The notes beneath the pieces were generated by a model. The model was not told the origin of the DNA. It ran no database searches and saw nothing but the letters and a program-made list of their open reading frames with translations. A DNA stretch of 64,000 nucleotides from Caldicellulosiruptor acetigenus. Lineage in GTDB: Bacteria; Bacillota; Thermoanaerobacteria; Caldicellulosiruptorales; Caldicellulosiruptoraceae. The position numbers and the translations under genes were made by a program. Below, piece after piece: positions 46,427 through 55,771 of the stretch (position 1 is the first letter of the stretch; every line of letters starts with the position of its first letter). The stretch is from the NCBI RefSeq assembly GCF_026914305.1, contig NZ_CP113866.1, forward strand, positions 690,183 to 754,182, written 5' to 3'.

Positions 46427-46849
46427 ATGTATAACATTGACAAAATACTACAAATTATTCCTCACAGATACCCTTTTTTGCTTGTGGACAGAATTATAGA
46501 AGTTGAAGAAGGAAAGCGAGCAAAGGGAGTTAAAAACGTTACAATCAACGAACCGTTTTTCCAGGGACATTTTCCTTCAAATCCTGTGATGCCGGGTGTG
46601 TTAATTGTTGAGGCAATGGCACAGGTTGGAGCTGTTGCAATGCTTTTAAAAGAAGAGTTTAGAGGAAAAACTCCGTTTTTTGCAGGCATTGACAAGGTAA
46701 GGTTCAAAAAAGTTGTAAAACCTGGCGATGTTCTTGTGATTGAGACAGAGCTAATTTCTCTCAAAGGTTCAATTGGCAAGGCAAAAGCAGTAGCAACAGT
46801 TGATGGCGAAGTTGTATGTGAAGGTGAACTACTTTTTGCTATAAAATAA
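46427..46849 (+). CDS. fabZ: 3-hydroxyacyl-ACP dehydratase FabZ
   Basis: Dehydrates 3-hydroxyacyl-ACP in fatty acid elongation. The hot-dog fold protein has [17 protein letters not shown], the catalytic His in [20 protein letters not shown] (the HFP motif with a downstream acidic residue), and [10 protein letters not shown]. It has 140 residues, the normal length. It ends at a bidirectional terminator and stands away from other fatty acid genes. Confidence 0.96.
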   Translation: MYNIDKILQIIPHRYPFLLVDRIIEVEEGKRAKGVKNVTINEPFFQGHFPSNPVMPGVLIVEAMAQVGAVAMLLKEEFRGKTPFFAGIDKVRFKKVVKPGDVLVIETELISLKGSIGKAKAVATVDGEVVCEGELLFAIK

Positions 46850-46890
46850 AGGTAACCGGCAAAATTACAAGCTGGTTACCTTTATCTTTT
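46845..46890. terminator. Bidirectional terminator between fabZ and dnaI
   Basis: ATAAAGGTAACC pairs with GGTTACCTTTAT (arms about 46846-46857 and 46874-46885), with an inner GC pair near the loop. A T-rich tail is seen in both directions. It separates convergent genes. Confidence 0.82.
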
Positions 46891-47930
46891 TATGATAATT
46901 CTAAAGTTCTCTTTTCAAGCTGAAGTTTTGCTTTTATTACCCTCACGTCTTCTCCGAACAGATGCAAAAACATAAAATATTCCTGAAGCCTTCCCATTAT
47001 GAACTGCGAATAAACGGTAACAAGCCCGTCAAGGCTGTAGTTTGTTGTTATAACCATTTTTTTGCCTGCCAAAAATCTTTTATCCAGCAAACTTTGAAAA
47101 ACGCCATGGCAAAACTCAGCATTCTTTCCTTCATTCCCAAGGTCATCAATAATCAGAAGGTCCACTTCTTCAAGGCTTTTGTACTCTTCATCGCTTACCT
47201 CTTCATAGAGACGAACCATTTTGGAATACTTGTCTTTTAATATCTCAAAGAAAGAGATACTATCCAAAAATATTACTGTTTTGCCCTTATCAATGATTTC
47301 CTTAGCAATACAGTGAGCAAGAAACGTCTTGCCAAGACCGGTTGGTCCATAAAACAACAGATTTTTTTGATTTGGCTTATCAAAATTTTCTACAAACTTT
47401 TTCGCTTCTTCGACTATCTTGAGCATGTTCTTATATGGTGATAGACCTTCTTTTAAGTCCACTTCTTTGGAATAGTAATTCAAGTTGAAATTGTCAAAAT
47501 TATGATCTTTTAGAATGTCCTTTAGCTTGCTCTGTTCATACAGAAGTTCAATGAAAAGCTGGGTCCTGCATTTGCAAACATCAACTCTGTCTTCTAAAAC
47601 AACAAAACCCGTGTCCTGGCATGCCTTGCACACATAGTCTGGTTCTAAATAGTCGCTTGGATATCCCATCTCAATTAAAAGTTTTGTCCTTTTTGAAATA
47701 AGCGTATCTAAAATTTTGGAATATTTAGCTATTTGCTCTTTATTTTGCATAAGCGACGCTTTTGACAGCTTCAAGCCAGCTAATTTTATCTTGTCACATA
47801 TGTCGGCAAACTCTTTTGATTTTGTATAAAGTTCACTTATTTTTCTTTCTTTTGAAAGCTCTGCATTGTAGCGTCTTTGCTTGTATATTCTATCTATCGT
47901 CTCTAATATTTCTTTCTTATTCGTCATCAT
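46890..47930 (-). CDS. dnaI: DnaI/DnaC-like helicase loader ATPase
   Basis: Loads the replicative helicase at origins or restart sites. A central zinc-binding region is CKACQDTGFVVLEDRVDVCKC. The AAA+ domain has Walker A GPTGLGKT, Walker B LLIIDDLGNEG and the sensor region MVITTNYSLD. It has 346 residues. ATG 47930 is preferred, 8 bases after GAGAGG; the frame also offers ATG 47936 and 47927. The start overlaps the end of the DnaD-like gene, implying translational coupling. Confidence 0.93.
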   Translation of the reverse strand: MMTNKKEILETIDRIYKQRRYNAELSKERKISELYTKSKEFADICDKIKLAGLKLSKASLMQNKEQIAKYSKILDTLISKRTKLLIEMGYPSDYLEPDYVCKACQDTGFVVLEDRVDVCKCRTQLFIELLYEQSKLKDILKDHNFDNFNLNYYSKEVDLKEGLSPYKNMLKIVEEAKKFVENFDKPNQKNLLFYGPTGLGKTFLAHCIAKEIIDKGKTVIFLDSISFFEILKDKYSKMVRLYEEVSDEEYKSLEEVDLLIIDDLGNEGKNAEFCHGVFQSLLDKRFLAGKKMVITTNYSLDGLVTVYSQFIMGRLQEYFMFLHLFGEDVRVIKAKLQLEKRTLELS

Positions 47931-48936
47931 TTGCATTACCTCTCAAGGCTTTTTTGTAAAGTTCTTCTAACGCAGTGTATGTAGATGGGTCTCTTTCTTC
48001 ACGGAGGCTCTTTTTATTTGAGGACTGTTTTTTGCTCTTTTCTTTCTTTTGAGCATTTTCAAGCTCAAACTTTTTAATTGATTCTAAATCTTTTAGACCT
48101 GCTTCATACCACCTTTTTATTATACCATTTACATAGCTGACAGTGGGATTGTTCACATTTTTCACAAGGCTCAAAGCATACATAATAACATCTTCTGGCA
48201 CTTTCCAGTCGTTTATCCATACATTCATAATTTCATCTTCCACCTTGGTCGGAGCCCTGTTGTATATTCCAAGATACTGAAGAACAAGCCTTTTTATTCT
48301 GCTTGTATCTTCCTGTGACTTTATATATTCTTCAGCTTTTTCAATACTATCAATATTAAGCTCCTTCCATTTGATTGCTAATTGCTCAAGGAATTTAAGG
48401 TTTTTATTATTTTTGGTTATCGTAGCATAGTTTATTAACATAAATATAACCTCAATAGGCAGTTTTAGCCAGTCATAAATCTCAAGCAAAACATCAATAT
48501 CACTTTTGTTAAATGTCCTACAGTACTGTTTTTGGGCAAATTCAAGAAGGTTTCTAAACTTTTCATCTGTCTCAAAAAATCTGGATAAGTCCTCTGTTGT
48601 ATAAACTGGAGGTGTTGGCGTGCTTTCAACCTTTTCAGATGCAAACATCTCATCCAAAAACTCAATTGAAAAATTGCCATCAACGTCTTTGGAAAGCCTT
48701 ATAAGATTTCTTTGCGCCCAAAATTCAAGTGCTTTTACAACATCACTCTCAAGAAGATTTAGTTCCTTTGAAATCCTATCTATTTCAACTGCTTCAATTT
48801 TGTTCTGGAAAAGATATTTAAGGTAGATATATACCTTCACAAATTCCCCGTCAGAAAAAGGCATATGATTTTTAATAAAATCGTAGCCTATTAAAACAAA
48901 GTTTTGCTGTTTAGGCGTAATAAATAGTTTTCCCAT
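47917..48936 (-). CDS. dnaD: DnaD-like replication protein
   Basis: Replication initiation/restart protein of low-GC Gram-positives. The N-terminal winged-helix-like part ([20 protein letters not shown]) is followed by two DnaB_2/DnaD domains, with [50 protein letters not shown] and [17 protein letters not shown] basic, low-complexity tail ([20 protein letters not shown]) ends the protein. ATG 48936 ([11 protein letters not shown]) follows AAGGGGG. It is divergent from thyX, with about 100 bases shared as promoter region. Confidence 0.9.
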   Translation of the reverse strand: MGKLFITPKQQNFVLIGYDFIKNHMPFSDGEFVKVYIYLKYLFQNKIEAVEIDRISKELNLLESDVVKALEFWAQRNLIRLSKDVDGNFSIEFLDEMFASEKVESTPTPPVYTTEDLSRFFETDEKFRNLLEFAQKQYCRTFNKSDIDVLLEIYDWLKLPIEVIFMLINYATITKNNKNLKFLEQLAIKWKELNIDSIEKAEEYIKSQEDTSRIKRLVLQYLGIYNRAPTKVEDEIMNVWINDWKVPEDVIMYALSLVKNVNNPTVSYVNGIIKRWYEAGLKDLESIKKFELENAQKKEKSKKQSSNKKSLREERDPSTYTALEELYKKALRGNANDDE

Positions 48937-49037
48937 GTATAAAATTGCCCCCTTTTTGTGATACAATAATTTTATCACAAAACTTCATTTATTTTTATAC
49001 CAGCAAAATGCAATTATTGTACATGGAGGAATTGATT

Positions 49038-49829
49038 ATGAAGTTCAAGGTTGTTCTTTTATCCCACACACCAGAGCCTGAAAAGGTTGTTGCAACTGCT
49101 GCAAAACTTTGTTATTCTAATACAACCATTGAGAATATCTTCGAAAGTTTAGATGATGAGGCAGTTAAAAACTTTCTGAATTTTTTGGTAGAGGTGGGGC
49201 ATCAGTCACCCTTAGAACATGTAAGCTTTACATTTGGGATAGAAGGAGTTTCAAGAAGCTTTACACACCAGCTTGTCCGTCACAGGATTGCTTCGTATTC
49301 GCAACAATCTCAGAGGTATGTCAAGATGGACGGATTTGATTATATAATTCCGCCAAACATAGAAGAAGATGAGGAGCTTAAAAATATTTTTATAGAGACT
49401 ATGGCTCAGATTTCACAGGCTTATGCTATTTTGTCTGAAAAACTTCAAAAGAAGCACTTTGAAAGATTTAAAATGCAAGGAATTTCAGAGAAAGAGGCTT
49501 TAAAAAAAGCAGAAAAAATGGCGATAGAAGATGCAAGATATGTTCTTCCAAATGCCTGTGAAACAAAGATTATCATGACAATGAACGCAAGAGAGCTTTT
49601 ACATTTTTTCAGCGAAAGGTGCTGCAACAGAGCTCAGTGGGAGATAAGAGCTGTTGCAGATAAGATTTTAGAGCTTGTAAAAGAGGTTGCGCCAAACATG
49701 TTCAAATTTGCAGGACCTAAATGCATAAGACTTGGCTATTGCCCGGAAGGAAAATTTTCCTGTGGAGAGCTTGAAAGGGTAAGAGAAAAATATCTTGGGA
49801 AAAAGAGGGAGAAGCATGAGGACAATTGA
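49038..49829 (+). CDS. thyX: Flavin-dependent thymidylate synthase
   Basis: Makes dTMP from dUMP with methylenetetrahydrofolate and reduced FAD. The ThyX signature RHRxxSxxxxSxRY is visible as [33 protein letters not shown] and [16 protein letters not shown] are also typical. ATG 49038 ([14 protein letters not shown]) is chosen because TGGAGGAATTG lies before it; the open frame extends upstream to 48945 without a site. It has 263 residues. Its last 14 bases overlap the next gene. Confidence 0.96.
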   Translation: MKFKVVLLSHTPEPEKVVATAAKLCYSNTTIENIFESLDDEAVKNFLNFLVEVGHQSPLEHVSFTFGIEGVSRSFTHQLVRHRIASYSQQSQRYVKMDGFDYIIPPNIEEDEELKNIFIETMAQISQAYAILSEKLQKKHFERFKMQGISEKEALKKAEKMAIEDARYVLPNACETKIIMTMNARELLHFFSERCCNRAQWEIRAVADKILELVKEVAPNMFKFAGPKCIRLGYCPEGKFSCGELERVREKYLGKKREKHEDN

Positions 49830-50577
49830 AGGGAAAAATCCAGTAAAAGAAGCGCTCAGAAGCGGGGCTAAGGTAACAGAGGTATATATCTCAAATTCGG
49901 CAAAAGATAAAGAGACTGCTAAAATAATAGAGCTTTGCAGACAAAATGGTGTTGTGGTAAAATTTGTTGATAAAAGCAAAATAGATAAAATGGCGCAGAC
50001 CAAAAACCCGCAAGGTGTCATTGCCATTGCGCGGGAATTTGAATATTGTGATATAGATGACATCTTGGCTGAAGCAAGGCAGAGAGGAGAGACGCCTTTT
50101 TTAGTTTTGCTTGATGGCATAACCGACCCACAAAACTTTGGGTCTATCATAAGGTCTGCACATTTGTGTGGAGCGCATGGAATTGTGATTGAAGCAAGGA
50201 ATTCATGCCCTGTGACACCAGCTGTTGAAAAGGCTTCTGCAGGTGCTGTTGAGTATATGAAGATTGCAAGGGTTGTAAACTTAAGAAGGACTATTGAGGA
50301 GCTGAAAGAGAAGGGCATATGGGTGTTTGCTACAGATGCAAGTGGTCCAAAACCTGTTTATGAGTGTGATTTTACTATTCCAACATGTATTGTGATAGGT
50401 TCTGAAGGAAAAGGTATATCCAGGCTTGTGAAAGAAGGTGCTGACTTTTTGATAAAAATCCCACAAAAAGGATATGTCAATTCGTTTAATGCTTCTGTTG
50501 CGGCCGGTATCATATTTTTTGAGGTTTTGAAACAAAGACTTAAAGAAGGAGAAATCAAAGGTGCACTTAATGGTTGA
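49816..50577 (+). CDS. rlmB: 23S rRNA 2'-O-methyltransferase RlmB/TrmH family
   Basis: SpoU-type methyltransferase with a deep trefoil knot. The N-terminal substrate-binding part is [16 protein letters not shown]. The catalytic domain carries [20 protein letters not shown] (motif 1), [15 protein letters not shown] (motif 2) and [17 protein letters not shown] (motif 3). ATG 49816 follows GAGGGAGAAG and lies inside the end of thyX. It has 254 residues. It precedes yacP and sigH as in Bacillus. Confidence 0.95.
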   Translation: MRTIEGKNPVKEALRSGAKVTEVYISNSAKDKETAKIIELCRQNGVVVKFVDKSKIDKMAQTKNPQGVIAIAREFEYCDIDDILAEARQRGETPFLVLLDGITDPQNFGSIIRSAHLCGAHGIVIEARNSCPVTPAVEKASAGAVEYMKIARVVNLRRTIEELKEKGIWVFATDASGPKPVYECDFTIPTCIVIGSEGKGISRLVKEGADFLIKIPQKGYVNSFNASVAAGIIFFEVLKQRLKEGEIKGALNG

Positions 50578-51067
50578 TGGATACAACTTTATAAATGCGT
50601 GGGAAATATTAAGGAAAATTGCTGAAGATGATTTGGACAGTGCACGAAAAAAGTTAATTGACATTTTGGCTGATTTTTCTGGCTACAAAGGGTATAAAAT
50701 TACCATTGTGTTTGATTCACACTTGGTTAAAGGAGCTATGCGGAAAAAGGAGACTATCAGCAATGTAGAGGTAATATTTACAAAAGAGGGAGAGACAGCT
50801 GACAACTACATAGAACAGTATGTTTACAAGAATAGCAAAAACGAAAAGATTGGTGTTGTAACCTCAGACTATTTAGAACAGCTTATGATACTTGGAGATG
50901 GTGCATTGAGAATACCTCCAAGAGAACTTATATACGAAATTGAGCACTATAGAAAAGAAATCGAGAAGAAAGAAAAAGAAAAGATGCATACAAGTGGAAG
51001 ATTAGAAGATGCTTTAGAAGATGAGGTTATTCGCAAATTGGAGAAGTTCAAAAAAAACCTGGAATGA
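50561..51067 (+). CDS. yacP: NYN-domain ribonuclease YacP (Rae1-like)
   Basis: PIN-like nuclease. The Bacillus homologue Rae1 cleaves mRNA in the ribosomal A site. The N-terminal [21 protein letters not shown] and KEGETADNYIEQYVY supply the acidic residues, and VVTSDYLEQLMILGDGALRI is the C-terminal motif. It has 168 residues. GTG 50561 overlaps the end of rlmB; ATG 50570 is a close alternative. The C-terminus is charged and helical (KEIEKKEKEKMH). Confidence 0.92.
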   Translation: MHLMVDGYNFINAWEILRKIAEDDLDSARKKLIDILADFSGYKGYKITIVFDSHLVKGAMRKKETISNVEVIFTKEGETADNYIEQYVYKNSKNEKIGVVTSDYLEQLMILGDGALRIPPRELIYEIEHYRKEIEKKEKEKMHTSGRLEDALEDEVIRKLEKFKKNLE

Positions 51068-51069
51068 GC

Positions 51070-51099
51070 TTGAAAGAAGCTTTAGTGATAATATATAAT
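51070..51099 (+). promoter_or_regulatory. Promoter of sigH
   Basis: TTGAAA (51070-51075), an 18-base spacer and TATAAT (51094-51099), just after the yacP stop codon. Confidence 0.6.
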
Positions 51100-51161
51100 T
51101 AATGTGAGAGTTTTTTCTTTATTTCAATACAAGGCTTAAAAACTTAAGGAGGCTTATTGCC

Positions 51162-51797
51162 TTGACATTACAAAAATGGCTTTTGAATTTTAAAGAATGT
51201 TCAGATGAGGAATTAGTGAAATATTCAAGAGAAGGAGTAAAGGAAGCAACTGAAGAGCTTCTTTCCAGGTATCAAAACTTTGTGAAGGCAAAGTGCAGGA
51301 TGTACTTTTTGATTGGGGCTGATAAGGAGGATATTTATCAAGAAGGCATGATAGGTCTGTTTAAAGCTGTGCGTGATTTTGATGAGACAAAATATCCTTC
51401 GTTTAGATTGTTTGCAGAGATGTGTATTACACGCCAGATGATAACTGCAATCAAGACTGCCAGTAGGCAAAAACATATTCCTCTTAACACCTACATATCA
51501 CTTAACAAGCCTGTGTACGAAGAAAATGATGAAAGAACGCTAATTGATACGTTAGCAGACACATTCATTTCTGACCCCGAAGAGGTTATGATTACAAAGG
51601 AGGAGCTTGAAAACGCTATAAATGTTATTACTGAATGTCTTTCTCCTTTTGAGTTCAAGGTTTTGAGCCTTTACCTTGAAGGAAGGAGTTATCAGGAGAT
51701 TGCTGATATGATTCACAAGGATGTAAAGTCAATTGACAATGCACTTCAGCGGGTTAAAAAGAAGATTGAAAAGTACTTGGCTCCAGCTGACAAATGA
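51162..51797 (+). CDS. sigH: RNA polymerase sigma factor SigH
   Basis: Sigma-70 family factor for the transition to stationary phase and sporulation. Region 2 contains LIGADKEDIYQEGMIGLFKA and the -10 recognition helix FRLFAEMCITRQMITAIKTA. Region 4 has LSPFEFKVLSLYLEGRSYQE and IADMIHKDVKSIDNALQRVK. It has 211 residues. The start is TTG 51162, downstream of AAGGAGG. The order rlmB-yacP-sigH is conserved in Firmicutes and supports the name. Confidence 0.95.
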   Translation: MTLQKWLLNFKECSDEELVKYSREGVKEATEELLSRYQNFVKAKCRMYFLIGADKEDIYQEGMIGLFKAVRDFDETKYPSFRLFAEMCITRQMITAIKTASRQKHIPLNTYISLNKPVYEENDERTLIDTLADTFISDPEEVMITKEELENAINVITECLSPFEFKVLSLYLEGRSYQEIADMIHKDVKSIDNALQRVKKKIEKYLAPADK

Positions 51798-51806
51798 AGA
51801 AGGAAG

Positions 51807-51848
51807 GATGACCGGATTTCTATATTTTCTGTCCGGTCATCTTTTTTG
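51807..51848 (+). terminator. Terminator after sigH
   Basis: GATGACCGGA (51807-51816) pairs with TCCGGTCATC (51832-51841), followed by TTTTTTG. Confidence 0.92.
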
Positions 51849-51852
51849 TTTA

Positions 51853-51880
51853 TTGTAAAAATTTCAAACTATATTATAAT
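51853..51880 (+). promoter_or_regulatory. Promoter of the phosphohexomutase gene
   Basis: TTGTAA (51853-51858), a 16-base spacer and TATAAT (51875-51880), about 38 bases before the start codon. Confidence 0.6.
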
Positions 51881-51917
51881 ATATTTGTCCAATCTTTTTT
51901 GGTGGAGGGAATAAAAG

Positions 51918-53321
51918 ATGAGAAAAATCTCATTTGGAACAGATGGCTGGAGAGGAGTTATAGCAGACGATTTTACTTTTGAGAATGTAAAAATTGTTGC
52001 TCAGGCGATATCTGAATATGTTTTAGAAAACTACGAAAACCCGACAATAATAGTTGGCTATGACTATAGATTTCACTCAGAAAATTTTGCAAAGGTATGT
52101 GCCGAGGTTCTAAGTAGCAATGCAATACACGTTCTTCTTTCAAAAAAGCCGATTCCAACACCAGCTTTAGCACACGCTGTTGTTAAAAAAGGTGTAAGCG
52201 GAGCAATAATGATAACAGCAAGTCACAACCCATATTACTACAATGGAATAAAGTTTATTCCACACTATGGCGGACCTGCCAACACACAGATTACAGATAA
52301 GATAGTAAAAAACGTGGAAAGGATTCAAAAAGAAGGACTTGGCAGTTTAAATCCTGATGAGAAGCTCATTGAGTACTTTGACCACAGGGAAGAGTATATA
52401 AATGATGTTTTGAACTTGATAGACAAAAAGGCATTTGAAGGGAAAACTTTAAAAGTTCTTGTAAATCCTATGTATGGCTGTGGAATAGGGTATGTTGATG
52501 AAGCGCTCAAGAGGCTTGGATGTGAAGTAAAGGTAATTAATAATTGGCGCGACCCGCTTTTTGGTGGACATTTGCCAGAGCCTAATTTGGAGAATATGAA
52601 AGACCTTTTAGAGGTTATAAAGAGCGAAAAATTTGACTTAGGCCTTGCAACAGATGGAGATGCAGACAGGTTTGGTGTTGTAAATCCAGACGGCACATAT
52701 ATTTCAGCGAATGAGGTAATCTTTATGCTTGCAGACTATTTGATAAAAACGCGCGGGAAAGCATCGTCAATTGCAAGGACAGTTGCAACAACTTCTATGC
52801 TCGACAAAATTGCACAGAAACACAATATGCGCTGTATCGAAACGCCTGTTGGATTTAAATATATTGCAGAGTGTTTGATGAAGGAAGATAGCTTAATCGG
52901 TGGAGAGGAGTCTGGAGGACTTTCCATAAAGGGGCATGTGCCTGAGAAAGATGGGATTTTGGCTGACCTTTTGGTTGCAGAGGCGGTTGCAAAGCTTCAA
53001 AAATCTCCAAAAGAGATTTTAAAGAGCATTGAATCTGAGTACGGGAAGCTTTATAATAAAAGAATTGATGTGAGGACAACTTCTCAGAAAAAAGAAGAGG
53101 CTTTGGAAAGGATAAAAAATTTCGGCAAAAGTGAAGTTGCAGGGCTTAGATGTGTAGAATACAGAACAAGGGATGGATTGAAGGTTATACTTGAAGATAT
53201 GTCGTGGTTTTTGGTAAGACCATCTGGAACAGAAGACCTTATAAGAATTTATGGCGAAAGCCCAGATGGACAGAAATTAGAGGAAATTTTGCTTGATGTT
53301 AAAAGCTATCTTGGATTATAA
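51918..53321 (+). CDS. Phosphoglucomutase/phosphomannomutase family enzyme
   Basis: Alpha-D-phosphohexomutase that interconverts hexose 1- and 6-phosphates. The N-terminal ISFGTDGWRGVIADDF, active-site serine loop ITASHNPYYYNGIKF, metal-binding loop ATDGDADRFGVV, sugar-binding loop GGEESGGLSIKGH and phosphate-binding loop VRPSGTEDLIRIY appear in order. It has 467 residues, the usual length for bacterial PGM/PMM. The specificity among glucose, mannose and glucosamine is not clear; GEESGG hints at glucose/mannose. It has its own promoter. Confidence 0.93.
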   Translation: MRKISFGTDGWRGVIADDFTFENVKIVAQAISEYVLENYENPTIIVGYDYRFHSENFAKVCAEVLSSNAIHVLLSKKPIPTPALAHAVVKKGVSGAIMITASHNPYYYNGIKFIPHYGGPANTQITDKIVKNVERIQKEGLGSLNPDEKLIEYFDHREEYINDVLNLIDKKAFEGKTLKVLVNPMYGCGIGYVDEALKRLGCEVKVINNWRDPLFGGHLPEPNLENMKDLLEVIKSEKFDLGLATDGDADRFGVVNPDGTYISANEVIFMLADYLIKTRGKASSIARTVATTSMLDKIAQKHNMRCIETPVGFKYIAECLMKEDSLIGGEESGGLSIKGHVPEKDGILADLLVAEAVAKLQKSPKEILKSIESEYGKLYNKRIDVRTTSQKKEEALERIKNFGKSEVAGLRCVEYRTRDGLKVILEDMSWFLVRPSGTEDLIRIYGESPDGQKLEEILLDVKSYLGL

Positions 53322-53396
53322 AAACCGTAATAAAGTTGTCTGCCTAATGAATAATATAAATTTACAAAAAGCATATTTTTGGAGGTAATATTGATA

Positions 53397-54491
53397 ATGA
53401 CCAAGTTAAAGGTTGCTGTTTTGTTTGGAGGAGTTTCAACAGAACACGAAATATCTATAGTTTCGGCAAAATCAATCATGCAAAATATGGATAAGGAAAA
53501 ATACGAAATAATTCCAATAGGTATAACAAAAGAAGGAAAATGGCTCTTGTACACAGGTAAAATTGAAGATTTGGATAACAAGTGGACTCAGTTTTCTATA
53601 GAATGTTTTATCTCTCCTGATAGAACCAAAAAGGCACTTGTAAAAATAAAAGATAACGAGGCTACCTTTATCGACATTGACGTTGTGTTCCCAGTTTTGC
53701 ATGGACTGAATGGTGAGGACGGGACAGTTCAGGGACTTTTAGAGTTGTCTAACATACCGTATGTGGGCTGCGGTGTTCTTTCGTCGGCTATATGCATGGA
53801 CAAAGCATTTGCTAAAAAGCTTGCACTTTTAGAAGGAATACCACAGGGGCATTTTTTGGTTGTATACAAAAACGAATATTCAGCTAAAAAAGATTATTTT
53901 ATAAGGCGAATAGAGAGTGAGTTTTCGTATCCTGTTTTTGTAAAGCCTGCAAACTCAGGCTCATCTGTTGGTATTTCAAAAGCAAAAGACAGAGAAGACC
54001 TTGTTTTAGCAATACATGAGGCTTTTTTGTATGATACAAAGATTTTGATTGAACAGGCTATCAACGCTCGTGAGATAGAATGCGCAGTTCTTGGGAATGA
54101 TGAGGTATTTGTCTCTGAACCTGGAGAAATAATTCCGTCAAGAGAGTTTTATTCGTATGAGGCAAAGTATATTGATAATTCATCAGAGCTCATCATCCCG
54201 GCAAGACTTCCAAAAGAAGTTGTTGAAGAGATAAAAGATTTGGCAGCAAGGATTTACAAAATTTTTGAGTGCTGTGGAATGGCAAGAGTGGACTTTTTTG
54301 TTGATAAAGATACGAACAAAGTGTATTTCAACGAGGTAAACACAATACCCGGTTTTACAAGTATTTCGATGTATCCAAAACTTATGGAGTTCAGTAGCAT
54401 TCCATATTCTCAGCTCATTGATAAACTAATTTCTCTTGCCATTGAGAAGAATGAGCAGAAAAAAAGCATAAAATATAGCAAAGAGGGCTGA
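53397..54491 (+). CDS. ddl: D-alanine--D-alanine ligase
   Basis: ATP-grasp enzyme that makes the D-Ala-D-Ala dipeptide of peptidoglycan. [70 protein letters not shown] and the metal-binding [19 protein letters not shown] are diagnostic. It has 365 residues. ATG 53397 is chosen, 11 bases after GGAGG. The upstream frame from 53379 would place the start before that site. It is followed by murI after 7 bases; both serve peptidoglycan synthesis. Confidence 0.96.
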   Translation: MTKLKVAVLFGGVSTEHEISIVSAKSIMQNMDKEKYEIIPIGITKEGKWLLYTGKIEDLDNKWTQFSIECFISPDRTKKALVKIKDNEATFIDIDVVFPVLHGLNGEDGTVQGLLELSNIPYVGCGVLSSAICMDKAFAKKLALLEGIPQGHFLVVYKNEYSAKKDYFIRRIESEFSYPVFVKPANSGSSVGISKAKDREDLVLAIHEAFLYDTKILIEQAINAREIECAVLGNDEVFVSEPGEIIPSREFYSYEAKYIDNSSELIIPARLPKEVVEEIKDLAARIYKIFECCGMARVDFFVDKDTNKVYFNEVNTIPGFTSISMYPKLMEFSSIPYSQLIDKLISLAIEKNEQKKSIKYSKEG

Positions 54492-54498
54492 AATAGCT

Positions 54499-55302
54499 AT
54501 GGATTTGCGACCGATCGGTATATTTGATTCTGGTTTGGGTGGGCTTACCGTCTTCAAAGAGATTGTAAGTCTTATGCCAAATGAGAGCATTGTGTATTTT
54601 GGCGACACGGCAAGAATTCCCTATGGTTCTAAGTCTAAAGAGACAGTTACAAAGTTTGCAATGCAAAACACAAGGTTTTTGCTATCAAAAAATGTTAAAA
54701 TTGTGGTTGTGGCATGTAACACTGCCTCTGCATATGCATATGAAGCTTTGAAAGCAAAATTTGACATTCCCATTGTTGCAGTAATTGAGCCGGGAGCTGA
54801 GGCAGCAGTAAGAGCTACTAAAAATAAAAGAATAGGGGTTATAGGAACAGAAGGAACAATTGCAAGTGGGGCTTTTGAAAAGAAGATATTAGAGCTTGAT
54901 AGTAGCCTACAGGTTTTTTCAAAGCCGTGTCCTCTTTTTGTTCCGCTTGTAGAAGAAGGATGGACAGATAAAGAGGTAACTTATCTTGTCGCGAAAGAGT
55001 ACTTAGAAGAGTTCAATGAAAAAGAGATAGATACTCTTGTTCTGGGATGTACACACTATCCTTTTTTACAGGATGTCATAAAAAAGGTATTGCCGGACGT
55101 TATGCTAATAAATCCTGCACTTGAGACAGCCAAGCAGGTGTTTGAACTATTAAAAGAGAATGATATGCTAAACAGTTCCAGCGAAGAACCAACATATTAC
55201 TTTTATGCAAGTGATAATCTCAAAAAGTTTGAGTCTGTAGCTTCAATATTTTTGAATGAAAAGATAAAATGTGAAGAGAAGATAGACATAGAGAGATACT
55301 GA
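54499..55302 (+). CDS. murI: Glutamate racemase
   Basis: Makes D-glutamate for peptidoglycan by a two-cysteine mechanism. IGIFDSGLGGLTVFKEI, the first Cys in VVACNTASAYAYEAL and the second in LVLGCTHYPFLQDVI are visible. It has 267 residues. The ATG follows the ddl stop codon closely, with AGAGGGCTGA as ribosome site overlapping ddl. It is the second gene of a ddl-murI-DUF1934-argS cluster. Confidence 0.96.
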   Translation: MDLRPIGIFDSGLGGLTVFKEIVSLMPNESIVYFGDTARIPYGSKSKETVTKFAMQNTRFLLSKNVKIVVVACNTASAYAYEALKAKFDIPIVAVIEPGAEAAVRATKNKRIGVIGTEGTIASGAFEKKILELDSSLQVFSKPCPLFVPLVEEGWTDKEVTYLVAKEYLEEFNEKEIDTLVLGCTHYPFLQDVIKKVLPDVMLINPALETAKQVFELLKENDMLNSSSEEPTYYFYASDNLKKFESVASIFLNEKIKCEEKIDIERY

Positions 55303-55330
55303 AAATAGCCATTTTTTGGGGTGTGGAAAT

Positions 55331-55771
55331 ATGAAAAAAGACGTCCTGATTTACGTAAAAGGCACGCAGGAATACCCCGTCAGCAGCTTTGAAAATAGTA
55401 GCATAGAATTTTTCACAGAGGGCAAGTTCTATAAAAAAGGAGAAAGTTATTTTGTGACGTATAAGGAAAGCGAACTGACCGGGCTTGCAGGTACGACAAC
55501 AACTTTTAAGATTCAGCCCGACCTTATCACTTTAATCCGCTGGGGTGATGTTACATCAACCTTTGTATTTGAGCCTGGAAAAAGACACATCTCAACATAT
55601 ATAACCGACCAAGGAGTTATAATGATTGGGGTTTATACAAAAAGAATGAAAGTTGACTTGGACGATAGCGGTGGAGAGGTTTTGGTTGAGTATGCCATAG
55701 ATTTGGATTCGCATATGATGTCTGAAAATGACTTTTTACTTAAAATCAAAGAGGCAGGTGTAAAAAATTGA
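55331..55771 (+). CDS. DUF1934 beta-barrel protein
   Basis: Small protein (146 residues) of the YwiB/DUF1934 family, calycin-like beta barrel, function unknown. FFTEGKFYKKGESYFVTYKE, GLAGTTTTFKI and KMKVDLDDSGGEVLVEYAID are typical. ATG 55331 (MKKDVLIYVKG) is preferred, after GGGGTGTGG. It overlaps the argS start by 4 bases. The same DUF1934-argS order occurs in other Firmicutes. Confidence 0.9.
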   Translation: MKKDVLIYVKGTQEYPVSSFENSSIEFFTEGKFYKKGESYFVTYKESELTGLAGTTTTFKIQPDLITLIRWGDVTSTFVFEPGKRHISTYITDQGVIMIGVYTKRMKVDLDDSGGEVLVEYAIDLDSHMMSENDFLLKIKEAGVKN

